From Scylla paramamosain (taxonomy: Eukaryota; Arthropoda; Malacostraca; Decapoda; Portunidae): a stretch of DNA of 64,000 nt. Shown here piece by piece: positions 1-13,580 of the stretch. The notes below the pieces were generated by a model. That model made no database searches and was not told the DNA's origin. It saw nothing but the letters and a program-made list of their open reading frames with translations. Each line of letters opens with the position of its first letter. The stretch's first letter is position 1. Made by a program: the position numbers and the translations under genes. Location of the stretch: contig NC_087198.1 in the NCBI RefSeq assembly GCF_035594125.1, positions 1,462,599 to 1,526,598 on the forward strand. Reading direction: 5' to 3'.

Positions 1-1446
1 TTGGTATGTAAGAAACTTCTTTATGTACACGAGTTTTTGAGCTTTTTACCTTGTGGTTCTTGTCAAACTATAAAACACTCATACACGTTTTTCGTAATGT
101 CCTTTTCTTCGCCAATAGGAAGTGTTTTCCATCCATTTTTGCATTTTTTGTAGGTAACAAGCTCAAAAACACATAAAAATATATCTTTTTGGTAAGGTTA
201 TTCTATTTCTTCATATTGGTTACTTTACATCCGTTTTAGCGTTTTTCTACGTAAATCACTAAAAAGACACGTTTTCAGTAATATTGTTAAAATTGCTAAA
301 AAACGATTAAAAGACAGGTTTCTGCTAAAGTCGTGTAATTTCCCCATATAGGTGGATTTGCATACACTTCAGGGTTTGTACATAACCATAAAAAAGCTAA
401 ATTATTTTATTATATAATGTTTTTTTTTTACAAAATTTCCATTAATTTTGCCAGAATTTTACCATCTCGGTACCTATGAAGATGAATAACAAAATTTTTT
501 TTTCTCTCTATAAAGAGTGTTATTTGTGGGTTTTACCTTTTTTGGTACTTAAGTAACTTAAAAACACTCATAATACACGATTTTCGTAATGTCCTTTTGT
601 TATACATACATGAGGTTCTTTACATGTATTTAAGCATTTTTATAGGTTACATGATCAAAAACACTCAAAATACATGTTTTTGGTAATGTTAATCTGTTTC
701 TCCATAAAGGGTGTTTTGCATGCGTTTTAGCGATTTGGCATGTAAGGATTTAAAAAACACTTAAAGGCAAGTTCTTTGTAAAAATTTTTTTTTTCCCTTA
801 TAATGTAATTGTTCTGCTTTTTAGTACTTTGGTGCATATCACGCTCAAAAAAACTAAAAAGATACTTTTTTGGAAATGTCATTTTTTCTTCCCATATGAA
901 GGTAGTTTCGCATGTAATTTTGCATTTTCGTAACTAAGTATGTGAAAAACACTCAACTTTTTTCGTAATGTTCTTTTTCCACATAAATTCCCTGAATTTT
1001 GGCAGAATTTTTGACATCTCGGTACCTATGAAGATGAATGAAAAAAATTTTTAAAAATCTCATTTTCTTATTTTTTCATTTATTATTATTTTTTTTTTTT
1101 CTAAAGAGTGTTATTTGTGGGTTTTAGCTTTTTGGTACTGAGGGAACTTAAAACTCATAATACACGTTTCTCGTAAAGTTCTTTCGTTTCCCAAATATAA
1201 AGTTCTTTACATGTATTTAAGCGTTTTTATACATAACATGATCAAAAACACTCAAAATGCATGTATTTTGTAATGTAATTCTGTTTCTCCATAAAATGTA
1301 TTTTATATGCGTTTTAGCGTTTTGGTACGTAAGGAGCTCAAAAACACTTAAAGGCAAGTTTTTTGGTAAAATTTGGTTTTATTCCCATGTAATGTGATTG
1401 CTCTGGCTTTTAATGGTTTATTGCGTCCAAAAACACTGAAAAGACA
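1..1446 (+). repeat. HOR block 1, forward
   Basis: The window opens inside m5. m1 starts lie near 561 and 1150, only 590 bp apart, because the start of m5 is fused in register to m10 near 965, removing m5b to m9. The block ends about 20 bp into m4 at an inversion breakpoint (type B). Confidence 0.85.
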
Positions 1447-1899
1447 TGCAAAGCGTCCCATATGAGGAAATTAAAGACCATACCAGAAATCTGTCTTTTG
1501 AGTGTTTTTCAGCATGTTAGGAACCAAAACGATAAATAATAAGGAACTCAACTCTATGTGGGAATCCAAAAGAAAATTAGTGAAAACGTGTCTTTTTCAG
1601 TGTTTTACGTAGAAACACGCTAAAACTAACACAAACCAACCAATATCAAGAAGCAGAAAAACATTACCAAAAATGTATATTTTGAGTGTTTTTGAGCTTG
1701 TTACCTACAAAAAAAACGGGAAAATGCATACAAAGCACTCTATATTGGGAAACAAAGGGACATTGCGAGAAAAGTGTATAATAAATGTTTTATAGTTCAA
1801 AAAAACCACAAGGCATGAAACGCAAAAACTCGTGTATATGCTGAAACTCATGAATAACACTCTTAATTGAGAAACAGAGCAACTTTACTAAATGCATGT
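1447..1899 (-). repeat. Inverted m9-m5 cassette, long form
   Basis: Reverse-oriented m9, m8, m7, m6, m5b and m5 sit between forward m4 and forward m3. The left breakpoint lies at GACATGCAAAGC (about 1443-1454). The right one is at about 1900, where the m5 end ...GCATGT joins CAAAAACACTAAAAGGCAAG of m3. About 25 bp are missing at the m5/m5b boundary (GTGTATATGCTGAAAC near 1837), a deletion shared with four other cassettes. Confidence 0.85.
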
Positions 1900-2250
1900 C
1901 AAAAACACTAAAAGGCAAGTTCTTCTTAAAAGTTGGTTTTATTCCCACGTAATGTGATTGCCCTGCTTTTTAGTGTTTTATTGCCTAACACACTTAAAAA
2001 CACTCAAAGACACTTTCCTGGTAATGTCATTTTTTTCCCACATAAAGCTAGTTTCGCATGGAATTTGGGGTTTTGGTAACTAAGAATGCAAAAAATACTT
2101 AAAATACACGCATTTAGTAAGGTTGTTCTGTTTCTTGATTACGAGTGTTATTCATGAGGTTCAGTATTTTGGTATTTTAGAAACTTCTCCATATAGTCGA
2201 GTTTTTGCGTTTTTTGCCTTGTGATTCTGGTGAAACTACAAAACACTCAT

Positions 2251-2766
2251 TATACAAGTTTCTCGTTATGTCCTTTTTTTTCCTTATATAGAGTGCATTG
2301 CATATATTTTTGCGTTTTTTTTTATGTAACAAGCTCAAGAAAACACAAAATATATTTTTTGGTAATGTTATTCTATTTCTTCATATTGATTGGTTTGCAT
2401 CCGTTTTAGCGTTTTTCTACGTAAATCTTTTAAAAGACACGTTTCCAGAAATTTTGTTTTGGATTTCCATATAGAGTGACTTTCATATTATTTATCGTTT
2501 TGGTACCTAACATGCTTTTTGGTGCCTTTTGCCTCCCAATATAGAGTGCTTTCCATCCATTTTCGCGTTTTTTGTAGGTAACAATTTCAAAAACACTCAA
2601 AATATACATTTTTGGTAATGTTGTTTTCTATTTCTTCATTTTGGTTGGTTTGCATCCTTTTTAGCGTTTACGTAAAACACCAAAAAGACACGTTTTCAGG
2701 AATTTTGTTTTGGATTCCCATATAGATTGACTTCCTTGGGTTTTATCGTGTTGGTTCCTAACATGC
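2251..2766 (+). repeat. Tandem duplication of the m6-m7-m8 trimer
   Basis: m8 ends with CCTAACATGCTTTTTGGTGCC and runs directly into TTTTGCCTCCCAATATAG of a second m6 (junction about 2511-2531), followed by m7 and m8 again before m9. This local HOR variant has eight forward monomers between m5b and m9 positions where three are expected plus the repeat. The same junction is found at 23911-23941 (+) and, reversed, at 17831-17855, 35164-35190 and 50500-50530, so it is an inherited marker. Confidence 0.75.
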
Positions 2767-4811
2767 TGAAAAACCCTCATAAGACAGTTTTCTGGCAAAG
2801 ACGTTTAATTTCCCCATATAGGTGGCTTTGCATGCAATTTATGGGTTTGATACATAAGTCCAAAAAAAAAGCTAAATGTAACTTTTATGATAATGTTAAG
2901 ATGAATAAGAATGAAAAAAAATATCGTATTTTTTTATTTATTTATTTTTTTTTTCTCAATAAAGAGTGTAATTTGTGGCTTTTAGCTTTTTCGTATTTAA
3001 TGAACTTAAAAACACTCATATTACACGTTTCTCGTAATGCCCTTTTGTTTCCCAAAAATAGGGTTCTTTGCATTTATTTAAGCGTTTTTATTGGTAACAT
3101 GATCAAAAACACTGAAAATACATGTTTTTGGTAATGTTATTCTGTTTCACCATCAAGTGTATTTTGCATGCATTGTAGTGTTTTGATATATAAGAAGCTC
3201 AAATACACTTAAAGGCAAGTTCTTGTTAAAAATTGATTTTATTTCAATGTAATGTAATTGCCCTGCTTTTTAGTGCTTTATTGCCTAACACGCTGAAAAA
3301 CACTCAAAAGACATTTTTCTGGTAATGTCATTTTTTTCCACATAAAGCTGGTTTCGCATGCAATTTTGGGGTAAGGATGTGAAAATCACTCAAAATACAC
3401 GCATTTAGTAAGATTGTTCTGTTTCTCAATTAAAAGTGTTGTTCCAGAGTTTCAGAATTTTGGAATGTAAGAAACTTCTCTATATACACGAGTTTTTGCG
3501 TTTTTTGCCTTGTAGTTCTTGTGAAATTATAAAACACACATTATACACGTTTCTCGTAATGTCCTTTTGCTTCCCAATATAGAGAGCTTTTTATCTATTT
3601 TCGCGTTTTCTGTAGGTAACAATTTCAAAAACACTCAAAATATACCTTTTCGGTAATGTTATTTTATTCCTTCATATTGGTTGGTTTGCATCCGTTTTAG
3701 CTTTTTTCTACGTAAAACACCGAAAAGATACGTTTTTAGTAATATTGTTTTGGATTCCACATATAGATTGACTTCCATGTTATTTATCGTGTTGGTTCCT
3801 AAGATGCTGTAAAACACTCATAAGACCGTTTTCTGACAAAAACGTTTAATTTCCCCATATAGTTGGCTTTGCATGCATTTTAGGGGTTTGGTACATAATA
3901 GTCCGAAAAAAAAGCTAAATTTAACTTTTTTGATAATGTTCTTATTTCACATAATTTTCTGAATTTTGCCCGAATTTTGGTATCTCGGTACCAATGAAGA
4001 TGAAAAAGAAAAAAAATTGTATTTTTTTTTATTCAGTTATTGTTTCTCAATAAAGAGTCTTATTTTTTGCTTTTAGCTTTTTGATAATTAATGAAGTTAA
4101 AAACACTCATAATACACGTTTCTCGTAATCTCCTTTCGTTTCCCAAAAATAGTGTTCTTTGCATGTATTTAAACGTTTTCATTGGTAACATAATCAAATA
4201 CACTCAAAATATATGTTTTTGGTAATATTATTCTGTTTCACCATAAAGAGTGTTTTGCAGGCGTTTTAATGTTTTGGTATATAAGGAGCTCGTTTTCCTG
4301 CAATGTAATGTGATTGCCCTCCTTTTTAGTGCTTTATAGCCTGTCACGCTGAAAAACATTTAAAAGACATTTTTCTGGTAAAGTCTTTTTTTTTTTCCCA
4401 CAAATCTATTTTCCCATGCAATTTGGGGTTTTGGTAACTTAGAATGTGAAAAGCACTCAAAATACACGCATTTATTAAGGTTGTTCTGTTTCTGAATTAG
4501 GAGTGTTATACATGAGTTTTAGCATTTTTGTATCTAGGAAACCTCTCCATATACACGAGATTTTGCGTTTTTTGAAGTGTGGTTCTTTGTAACTATAAAT
4601 CAATCATTATTCACATTTCTTGCAATGTCCTTTTGTTTCCCAATATAGAGTGCTTTGCATCAATTTTCGCGTTTTTTGTAGGTAATAACCTCAAAAACAC
4701 TCAAAATATACCTTTTAAGTAACGTTTTTCTGTTCCTTGATATTGGTTGCTTTCCATCCGTTTTAGCGTTTTTCTACGTAAAACACTGAGAAGACACGTT
4801 TTCAGTAACTT

Positions 4812-4848
4812 TGGATTCCCATATATATATATGGATTCCCATATAGAG
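4812..4848 (+). repeat. Local duplication of GGATTCCCATATA in m8
   Basis: GGATTCCCATATA occurs twice, separated by a short AT run. The same event is present at 45952-45986, which links the two direct copies of this segment. Confidence 0.8.
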
Positions 4849-6649
4849 GTGAGTTCCTTATTATTTATCGTTTTGGTGCTTAACATGCTAAAAAACACTA
4901 AAAACACAGATTTCTGGTAAGGTCGTTAAATTTCTTCATACAGGAGGCTTTGCATATACTTTAGGGTTTGGTACATAAAAGTCTGAAAAAAAAAGCTGAA
5001 ATTAACTTTTTTGATAATATTTTTTTTATCATACGATTGCCCTGAATTTTCCCAGAATTTAGGCATCACGGTACTATGTAGATGAATAAAAAAAAAATTC
5101 CTATTTTTTATATATTTTTTATTTTTTTATTTTCTAAATAAAGAAAGTTATTTGTGGGTTTTAGCTTTTTGGTACTGAAGGAACTTAAAAAACACTCATA
5201 ATACACGTTTCTCGTAAAGTCCTTTTGTTTCCCAAACATAATGTTCTTTGCATGTATGTAAACGTTTTTATAGATAACATGATCAAAAAACGCTCAAAAT
5301 ATATGTTTTTGGTAATGTTATTCTGTTTCTCCATAAAGTTTGTTTTGCATGCGTTTTAGCGGTTTGTTATATAAAGAGCTCAAAAACACTTAAAGGCAAG
5401 TTTTTTGGTATAAATTGGTGTTATTCCAATGTAATATGATTGCCGTGCTTTTTAGTGCTTTATTGCCTATCACGCTCAAAAACACTTAAAAGACACTTTT
5501 CTGGTAATGTAATTTTTTTCCTCACATAAACATTGTTTCGTATGCCATTTGGGGTTTTGATAACTAAGAATGTGAAAAGCTCGCAAAATACACGCATTTA
5601 GTAAGGTTGTTCTGTTTCTCAATTAAGAGTGTTATTCATGAGTTTCAGCATTTTGGTATCTAGGAACATTCTCCATATACACGAGTTTTTTTGTGTTTTT
5701 AGCCTTTTGGTTCTTTTGAAATATAAAAAACTCATTATACACTTTTCTTGCAAAGTCCTTTTCTTTTCTTATATAGAGTGCTTTGCATCAGTTTTCCCGT
5801 TTTTTGTAGGTAACAAGCTCAAAAACACTCAAAATATACCTTTTTGGTAATGTTTTTCTATTTCTTGATACTGGTTGGTTTCAATCCGTTTTAGCGTTTT
5901 TCTACGTAAAACACTGAAAAGACACGTTTAGAGCAATTTTGTTTTGGATTCTCATATAGAGTGAGTTTCTTATTATTTACCGTTTTGGTGCCTAACATGC
6001 TGAAAAACACTCAAAAAACAGATTTCTGGTAAGGTCGTTTAATTTCCTCATATAGGAGTCTTTGCAGGCATTTTAGGGTTTGGTATATAACAGTCCGAAA
6101 AAAAAAACTTAAATTACCTTTTTTGATAATTTTATTTTATCATATAATAGCCCTGAATTTTCCCAGAATTTTGAAATCTCAGTACCTATAACGAAGAATA
6201 ACAAAAAAAAGCTTATCTTTTTATTTTCTTACTTTTTTTTTAAATAGTGTTATTTGTGGGTTTTAACTTTTTGGTACTTAAGGAACTTAAAAACACTTTT
6301 AATACACATTTCTCGTAATGTCATTTCGTTTTCTGAAACATAAGGTTCTTTGTATGTATTTAAGCATTTTTATATGTTTTTGGTAATTTTATTGTTTCTC
6401 CATAAAAGGTGTTTTGCATGCGTTTTAGCGTTTTGGTATGTAATGAGCTCAAAAACACAAGTTCTTGGTAAAAGTTGTTTTTATTCCCATGTAATGTTAT
6501 TACCCTGCTTTTTAGTGCTTTATTGCCTAACACACTCAAAAACACTCAAAAAACACTCTTCTTGTAATATCATTTTTTTTCTTACATAAAGCTATTTTTG
6601 CATGAAATTTGGGGTTTTGGTAACTAAGAATGTGAAAAAAAAACTCAAA

Positions 6650-6830
6650 ACACAGGCAAAGTGTAAAGTTGTTCTATTTCTTAATTAAAAATATTATTCA
6701 TGAGTTCCAGCATTTTGGTATGTAAGAAACTTTTCTAATACACACTTTTGGTAAGGTATTTCTGTTTCAAAATTAAAAGTGTTATTCATGAGTTTCAGCT
6801 TCTTGGTATGTAAGAAACTTCTTTATTTTA
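6650..6830 (+). repeat. Partial m5 doubling
   Basis: After GGTATGTAAGAAACTTTTC (about 6717-6735) the sequence returns to a second m5 (GGTAAGGTATTTCTG) instead of entering m5b, so two m5 copies stand in tandem. The same arrangement is found reversed at about 13391-13580 and forward at about 47846-48010. Confidence 0.7.
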
Positions 6831-8772
6831 CACGAGTTTTTGAATTTTTTTCCTTCTGCTTCTTGTCAAACTATAAAACACTCATACACGTTTCTCGTAA
6901 TGTCCTTTTCTTTGCCAATATAAAGTGCTTTCCATCCATTTTTTTTCTTTTTTGTAGGTAACAAGCTCAAAAACACATCAAAATATATCTTTTTGGTAAT
7001 GTTATTCTATTTCTTCATATTGGTTGGTTTATATCCGTTTTAGCGTTTTTTCTACGTAAATCACTGAAAAGACACGTTTTCAGTAATATTGTTGATATTG
7101 CTGAAAAACTCTCAAAAGACAGGTTTCTGGTAAAATCGTGTAATTTCCCCATATAGGTGGATTTGCATACACTTCATGGTTTGTACATAACTCCGGAAAA
7201 AAGCTAAAAAATTATTATTATTTTTTTTTTACAAAATTTCCATGAATTTTGCCAAAATTTTCTCATCTCGGTAACTATGAAGATGAATAAGAAAAAAAAA
7301 ATCTCTTTAAAGAGGGTTATTTGTGGGTTTTAGCTTTTTGGTACTTAAGTAACTTAAAAACACTCATAATACACGATTTTCGTAATGTCCTTTTGTTATA
7401 CAAACATAGGGTCCTTTACATGTATTTAAGCGTTTTAATAGGTTACATGATCAAAAACACTCAAAATACATGTTTTTGGTAATGTTTTTCTGTTTCTCCA
7501 TAAAGGGTGTTTTAAATACGTTTTACAGATTTGGTATGAAAGGAGTTAAAAAACACTTAAAGGCAAGTTCTTCGTAAAAGTTGGTTTTATTCCCATGTAA
7601 TGTGATTGTTCTGCTTTTTAGGGCGTTGTTGCATATCACGCTCAAAAACACTAAAAATACACTTTTTTTGGAAATGTCATTTTTTTCCCCACATGAAGGT
7701 AGTTTCGTATGTAATTTGGCACTTTCGTAACTAAGAATGTGAAAAACACTCAAAATACACAATATGGTAAGGTAGTTCTGTTTATTGATTAAAAGTGTTA
7801 TTCATGCATTTCATCATTTCAGTTTGTAAGAAATTTCTCTATATACACGAGTTTTTGTGTTTATTGCCTTGTGGTTGTTTTAAAACTATAAAACACTCAT
7901 TATACACGTTTCTCGTAAAGTCCTTTTGTTTCCTAATATAGAGTGCTTTATATCCATTTTCGCATTTTTTGTAGGTAACAAGCTCAGAAACACTCAAAAT
8001 ATATCTTTTTAGTAATGTTATTCTATTTCTTCATATAGGTTGGTTTGCATCGGCTTTAGTGTTTTTCTACGTAAAACACTGAAAAGACACGTTTTCAGTA
8101 ATTTTGTTTTGCATTCACATATTGACTGACTTCCATATTATTTATCGTGTTGGTGCCTAACATGCTGAAAAACACTGAAAACATAGGTTTTTGATAAAGT
8201 CGTTTAACTTCCCTATATAGGTGCATTTCCATGCACTTTAGGGTTTGGTATTTAACAATCCGAAAAAAAAGCTGTTATTAACTTTTTTTGGTAATGTTCT
8301 TCTTTCCACATAAATACCCTGAATTTTGGCAGAATTTTCGCATCTCGGTACCTATAAGAATGAGTTACAAAAAAAAAAATCTCATTTTTTATTTTTTTTT
8401 TGTTTATTATTTTTTTCTAAATAAACAGTGTTATTTGTGGGTTTTAGCTTTTAGGTATTGAAGGAACTTAAAAAAAATAATAATACACGTTTCTTGTAAT
8501 GTCCTTTCGTTTCCCAAACATAAGGTTCTTTGCATGTATTTAAGTGTTTTTATAGATAATATGATCAAAAACATTTAAAATACATGTATTTGGTAATATT
8601 ATTCTGTTTCTCCATAAAATGTATTTTGCAGGCGTTTTAGCGTTTTGGTATGTAAGGAGCTCAAAAACACTTAAAGGCAAGTTCTTGGTAAAATTTGGTT
8701 TTATTCCCATGTAATGTGATTGCCCTTCCTTTTAGTGCTTTATTGCGTAACACGCTCAAAAACACTCAAAAG

Positions 8773-9250
8773 ACACACAAGGCCTCGCATATGAGGAAAT
8801 AAGAGACCTTACCAGAAATCTGTCTTTTGAGTGTTTTTCAGAATGTTAGGCGCCAAAACGATAAGTAATAAGGAACTCTCTCTATGTGGGAATCTAAAAG
8901 GAAATTACTGAAAACTTGTCTTCTCAGTGTTTTACGTAGAAAAACGCTAAAACTGATGCAAACCAACCAATATCAAGAAGCAGAAAAACATTATTAAAAA
9001 TATATATTTTGAGTGTTTTTGAGCTTGTTACATACAAAAAAAAACAAAAAATTGATACAAAACACTCTATATTGGAAACAAAGGGACATTGAGAGAAAAG
9101 TGTATAATGAATGTTTTATAGTTCAAAAAAACCACAAGCCAAAAAACGCAAAAACTCGTGTGTATGGAAAAGCTTCCTAGATACTAAAATGCTGAAACTC
9201 ATGAATAACACTCTTAATTGAGAAACAGAACAACCTTACTAAATGCGTGT
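8773..9250 (-). repeat. Inverted m9-m5 cassette, long form
   Basis: Same content and breakpoints as the cassette at 1447-1899, but the m5/m5b boundary is complete (GAAGCTTCCTAGATAC near 9168). The left breakpoint has drifted to GACACACAAGGCCTCGC (about 8772). The mirror-image partner in the palindrome is 31731-32203. Confidence 0.85.
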
Positions 9251-9779
9251 CAAAAACACTAAAAGGCAAGTTTTTCGTAAAAGTTGGTTTTATTTTCATG
9301 TAATGTGATTGCCCTGCTTTTTAGTGCTTTATTGCCTAACATGCTCAAAAACACTCAAAGACACTTTTCTGGTAATGTCATTTTTTTCACACATAAAGTT
9401 AGTTTTGCATGGAATTTGGGGTTGTGGTAACTACGAATGTAAAAAAAATCACTCAAAATACACGCATTTAGTAAGATTGTTCTGTTTGTTGATTAAGAGT
9501 GTTATTCATGAGTTTTAGCATTTTGGCATCTTAGAAACTTCTCCACACAGACGAGTTTTTGCGTTGTTTGCCTTGTGATTCTGGTGAAACTATAAAACAC
9601 TTATTATACACGTTTTTCGTTATGTCCATTTTTTTTCCTAATATACAGTGCTTTGCATCCATTTTTGCGTTTTTTTTTTTATGTAACAAGCTCAAAAACA
9701 CTCAAAATATACTTTTCTGGTAATATTATTCTATTTTTTCATATTCGTTGGTTTGCTTCCGTTTTAGCGTTTTTCTACG
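9251..9779 (+). repeat. HOR block 5, forward m3 to m7
   Basis: Forward m3, m4, m5, m5b, m6 and m7 (about 530 bp) end abruptly in TTTTTCTACG at 9779, where reverse m9 (AGGAAATTAAACG) begins. The same breakpoint, mirrored, is at 31202. Confidence 0.85.
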
Positions 9780-12700
9780 AGGAAATTAAACGGGTTTACA
9801 AGAAAACTGTCTTTTGAGTGTTTTTCAGCATGTTAAGCACCAAAACGATAAATAATATGGAAGTCACTCTATATGGGAATCCAAAACAAAATTACTGAAA
9901 ACGTGTCTTTTCAGTGTTTTACGTAAAAAACGTTAAAACTGATGCAAACAGACCAATATGAAGAAATAGAATAACATTACCAAAAAGATATATTTAAAGT
10001 ATTTTTGAGCTTGTAACCAACAAAAAAAAAAACGCGAAAATAGATGCAAAGCACTCTATATTGGGTAACAAAAAGACATTACGAGAAACGTGTATAATGA
10101 GTATTTTATAGTTTCACAAGAACAACAAAGCAAAAAACGCAAAAACTAGTTTATATGGAGAAGTTTCTTAGACACCAAAATGCTGAAACTCCTGAATAAC
10201 ACTCTTAATTAAGAAACAGAATAACATTACTAAATGCTTGTATTTTGAGTGTTTTTCACATTCTTAGTTACTAGAACACCAAATTGCATGGGAAACAAGC
10301 TTTATGTGGGAAAAAAAAAATGATATAACCAGAAAAGTGTCTTCTGAGGGTTTTTGAGAGATTTAAGCAATAAAGCACTAAAAAGGAGGGCAATCACATT
10401 ACAACGGAATAAAACCAACTTTTACGAAGAACTTTCCTTTCAGTGTTTTTTAACTCCTTATATATCAAAACGCTAAAACACATGCAAAACACCCTTTATG
10501 GAGAAACAGATTAACATTACCAAAAACATATATTTTGAGTGTTTTTGATCATGTTACCTCTAAAAACACTTACATACATGCAATACATGCTAAGAACCCT
10601 ATGTCTGGGAAACGAAAGGGCATTACGAAAAACGAGTATTATGCGTGTTTTTAAGTTCCAGAAGTACCAAAAAGCTATTTATAAAGAAAAAAATAAAGAA
10701 ATAATTAAAAAAATAGGTTTTTTTTTATTGTTATTCTTCTTCATAGGTACTGAGATGCCAAAATTCTGGCAAAATTCAGGGAAATTATGTGTAAAAAGAA
10801 CATTATCAAAAATGTTAATTTTAGCTTTTTTTTCGGACTGTTATGTACGAAACCATGAAGTGCATGCAAACCCAATTATATGGAGAAATCAGACGACTTT
10901 ACGAGAAACCGGTGTTTCTAGTGTTTTTGAGCATGTTAGTCACCAAAACAATAAATAATATTGAAGTCATTCTATGTGGTAATCCAAAACAAAATTACTT
11001 TATACGTGTCTTTTTTTCGTGTTTTACATAGAAAAACGCTAAAACGGATGCAAGCCAACCAATATAAAGAAATAGAATAAGATTACCTAAAAGGTATATT
11101 TTGAGTGTTTTTTTTAGCTTTTTACTTACAAAAAAAAAAAAGCGAAAATGGATGGAAAGCTCTCTCTATTGGTTAACAAAAGGACATTACGAGAAACGTG
11201 TATAATGAGTGTTCTATAGATTCTAAAGTATCACAAGACAAAAAACGCAAAAACTCGTATATATGGAGAAGTTTCTTAGATACCAAAATGGTGAAACTCC
11301 TGAATAACACTATCAATTGAGAAACAGAACAACCTTACCAAATGCGTGTATTTTGAGTGTTTTTCACTTTCTTAGTTCCCAAAACCCCAAATTTTATGTG
11401 AATGTAGCTTTATGTGGGAAAAAAAATGACATTACCAGAAAACTGTCTTTTAAGTGTTTTTTTTTTTTTTAGCATGATAGGCAATAAAGCACTAAAAAGC
11501 AGGGCAATCACATTACATGGGAATAAAATCAACTTTTACCAAGTGTTTTTCTAAGTGTTTTTGACCTTATATACCAAAACGCTAAAACGCATGTAAAACA
11601 CCCTTTATTTAGAAACGGAATAACATTACCAAAAACATGTATTTTGAGTGTTTTTGATCATGTTACCTATAAAAACGCTTAAATACATAAAAAGAATCTT
11701 GTGTTTGGGAAACGAAAGGACATTTCGAGAAACGTGTATTATGAGTGTTTTTAAGTTCTTTAAATACCAAAAAGCTAAAACCCACAAATAACACTCTTTA
11801 TAGAGAAAAAAAAAATAAATAAATAAATAGAAAAATAGGATTTTTTTTTTATTCATCTTCATAGGTACCGAGATGCTAACATTCTGCCAAAAATTCAGGG
11901 AAATTGTGTGAAAAAAAGAATTTTATGAAAAAGAGTTAATTTTAGCTTTTTTTTCGGACTGTTATGTACCAAACCCTAAAGTGCATGCAAAGCCATCTAT
12001 ATGGGGAAATTAAACGACCTTACCAGAAACCTGTCTTTTGTGTTTTTTTTTCAGCATGTTAGGCACCAAAACGATAAATAATATGGAAGTCACTAAATGT
12101 GGGAATCCATCAAAAAATTACTGAAAAAGTATCTTTTCATTGTTTTACGTAGATAAACGCTAAATCGGATGCAAACCAACGAATATGGAGAAAAAGAATA
12201 ACATTACAAAAAAGGTATATTTTGAGTGTTTTTGAGCTTCTTACCTTAAAAAAACGCGAAAATGGATGGAAAGCACTCTATATTGGGATACAAAAGGACA
12301 TTACGAGAAACGTGTATAATGAGTGTTTTATAGTTTCACAACAGCCACAAGGCAAAAATCGCAAAACTCGGTGTATATGGAGAAGTTTCTTAAATACTAA
12401 AATGCTGAAACTCAGAAATAACACTCTTAATTAAGAATACAGAACAACCTTACCAAATGCATGTATTTTGAGTGCTTTTCACATTCTTAGTTACCAAAAC
12501 CAAAAATTGAATGCAAAACTACCTTTATGTGGGAAAAAAATGACATTACCAAAAAAGTGCCTTTTGAGTGTTTTTGAGCGTGATAGGCACTAAAGCCCTA
12601 AAAAGGAGGGCAATCATATTATATGGGAATAAAACCAACTTTTACCAAGAACCTGCCTTTACGTATTTTTGAGCTTCTTATATACCAAAACGCTAAAACG

Positions 12701-13390
12701 CTTGCAAAACACCCTTTATGGAGAAACAGAATAACATTACCAGAAACATGTATTGTGAGTGTTTTTGATCGTTACCTATAAAAATGCCTAAATACATGCA
12801 AAGAAACCTAAGATTGGAAAATGAAAGGACATTACGAAAATCGTGTATTATGAGTGTTTTTAAGTTCCTTAAGTACCAAAAAGCTAAAATCCACAAATAA
12901 CTTTTTATTGAGAAAAAAAAAAATTGTTATTCATCTTCAGAGGTACCGAGATGCCAAAATTCTGTCAAAATTCATGGAAATCTTGTAAAAAAAAATCATT
13001 ATAAAAAAATAAGTTTAGCATTTTTCCGGATTTAAGTACAAATTCTGAAGTGCATGCAAATCCACCTATATGTTGAAATTACACGACTTTACCAGAAACC
13101 TGACTTTTGAGTGTTTTCAGCAATTTGAACAATATTACTTAAAACGTGAATTTTCAGTGATTTACGTAGAAAAACACTAAAACGGATGCAAACCAACCAA
13201 TATGAAGAAATAGAATAACATTACCAAAAAGATATATTTTGTTGGGTTTTTGAGCTTGTTACCTACAAAAAATACAAAAATGGATGGAAAGCACTTTATA
13301 TTGGCAAAGAAGAGGACATTACGAGAAACGTGTATGAGTGTTTTATAATTTGACAAGAACCACAAGGTAAAATACTCAAAAACTCGTGTA

Positions 13391-13580
13391 CATAAAGAAG
13401 TTTCTTACATACCAAAAAGCTGAAACTCATCAATAACACTTTTAATTTTGAAACAGAAATACCTTACCAAATGTGTGTATTAGAAAAGTTTCTTACATAC
13501 CAAAATGCTGAAACTCATGAATAACATTTTTAATTAGGAAATAGAACAACCTTACTAAACCCTGTGTTTTGAGTTTTTTT
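13391..13580 (-). repeat. Partial m5 doubling (reverse)
   Basis: Two reverse m5 copies stand in tandem: ACCTTACCAAATGTGTGTAT runs into TAGAAAAGTTTCTTACATAC near 13480. This matches, in opposite orientation, 6650-6830 and 47846-48010. Confidence 0.7.

Larger units (their letters stand above)
1900..8772 (+). repeat. HOR block 3, forward, about six units
   Basis: m1 starts near 3008, 4099, 5187, 6289, 7356 and 8470. The first unit carries an extra m6-m7-m8 trimer (see 2251-2766). m3 is cut short near 4290. A duplicated 13-bp piece lies at 4812-4848, and m5 is partly doubled near 6650-6830. The stretch from about 7450 onward is the left end of a long palindrome arm. The stretch 4560-7140 is copied in the same orientation at 45706-48320. 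Confidence 0.88.

Noticed and set aside
2870..2960. Promoters, terminators or replication origins in the A/T-rich m10-m11 stretches
   Set aside because: TATA-like and A/T runs are expected by chance at this composition and recur in every HOR. No supporting gene or start site is present.
2727..3134. Open frame of 135 codons and dozens of others of 60-100 codons as possible genes
   Set aside because: They are translations of the HOR. The same phrases recur wherever the same monomers recur, in several frames on both strands, with low-complexity F/K/I/N composition, no recognisable domain and ends set by random stops.
10539..10958. Open frame of 139 codons on the + strand
   Set aside because: It spans reverse m2 to m8 of a single HOR. 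Sister units have stops or frameshifts at the same places, so there is no sign of coding constraint.
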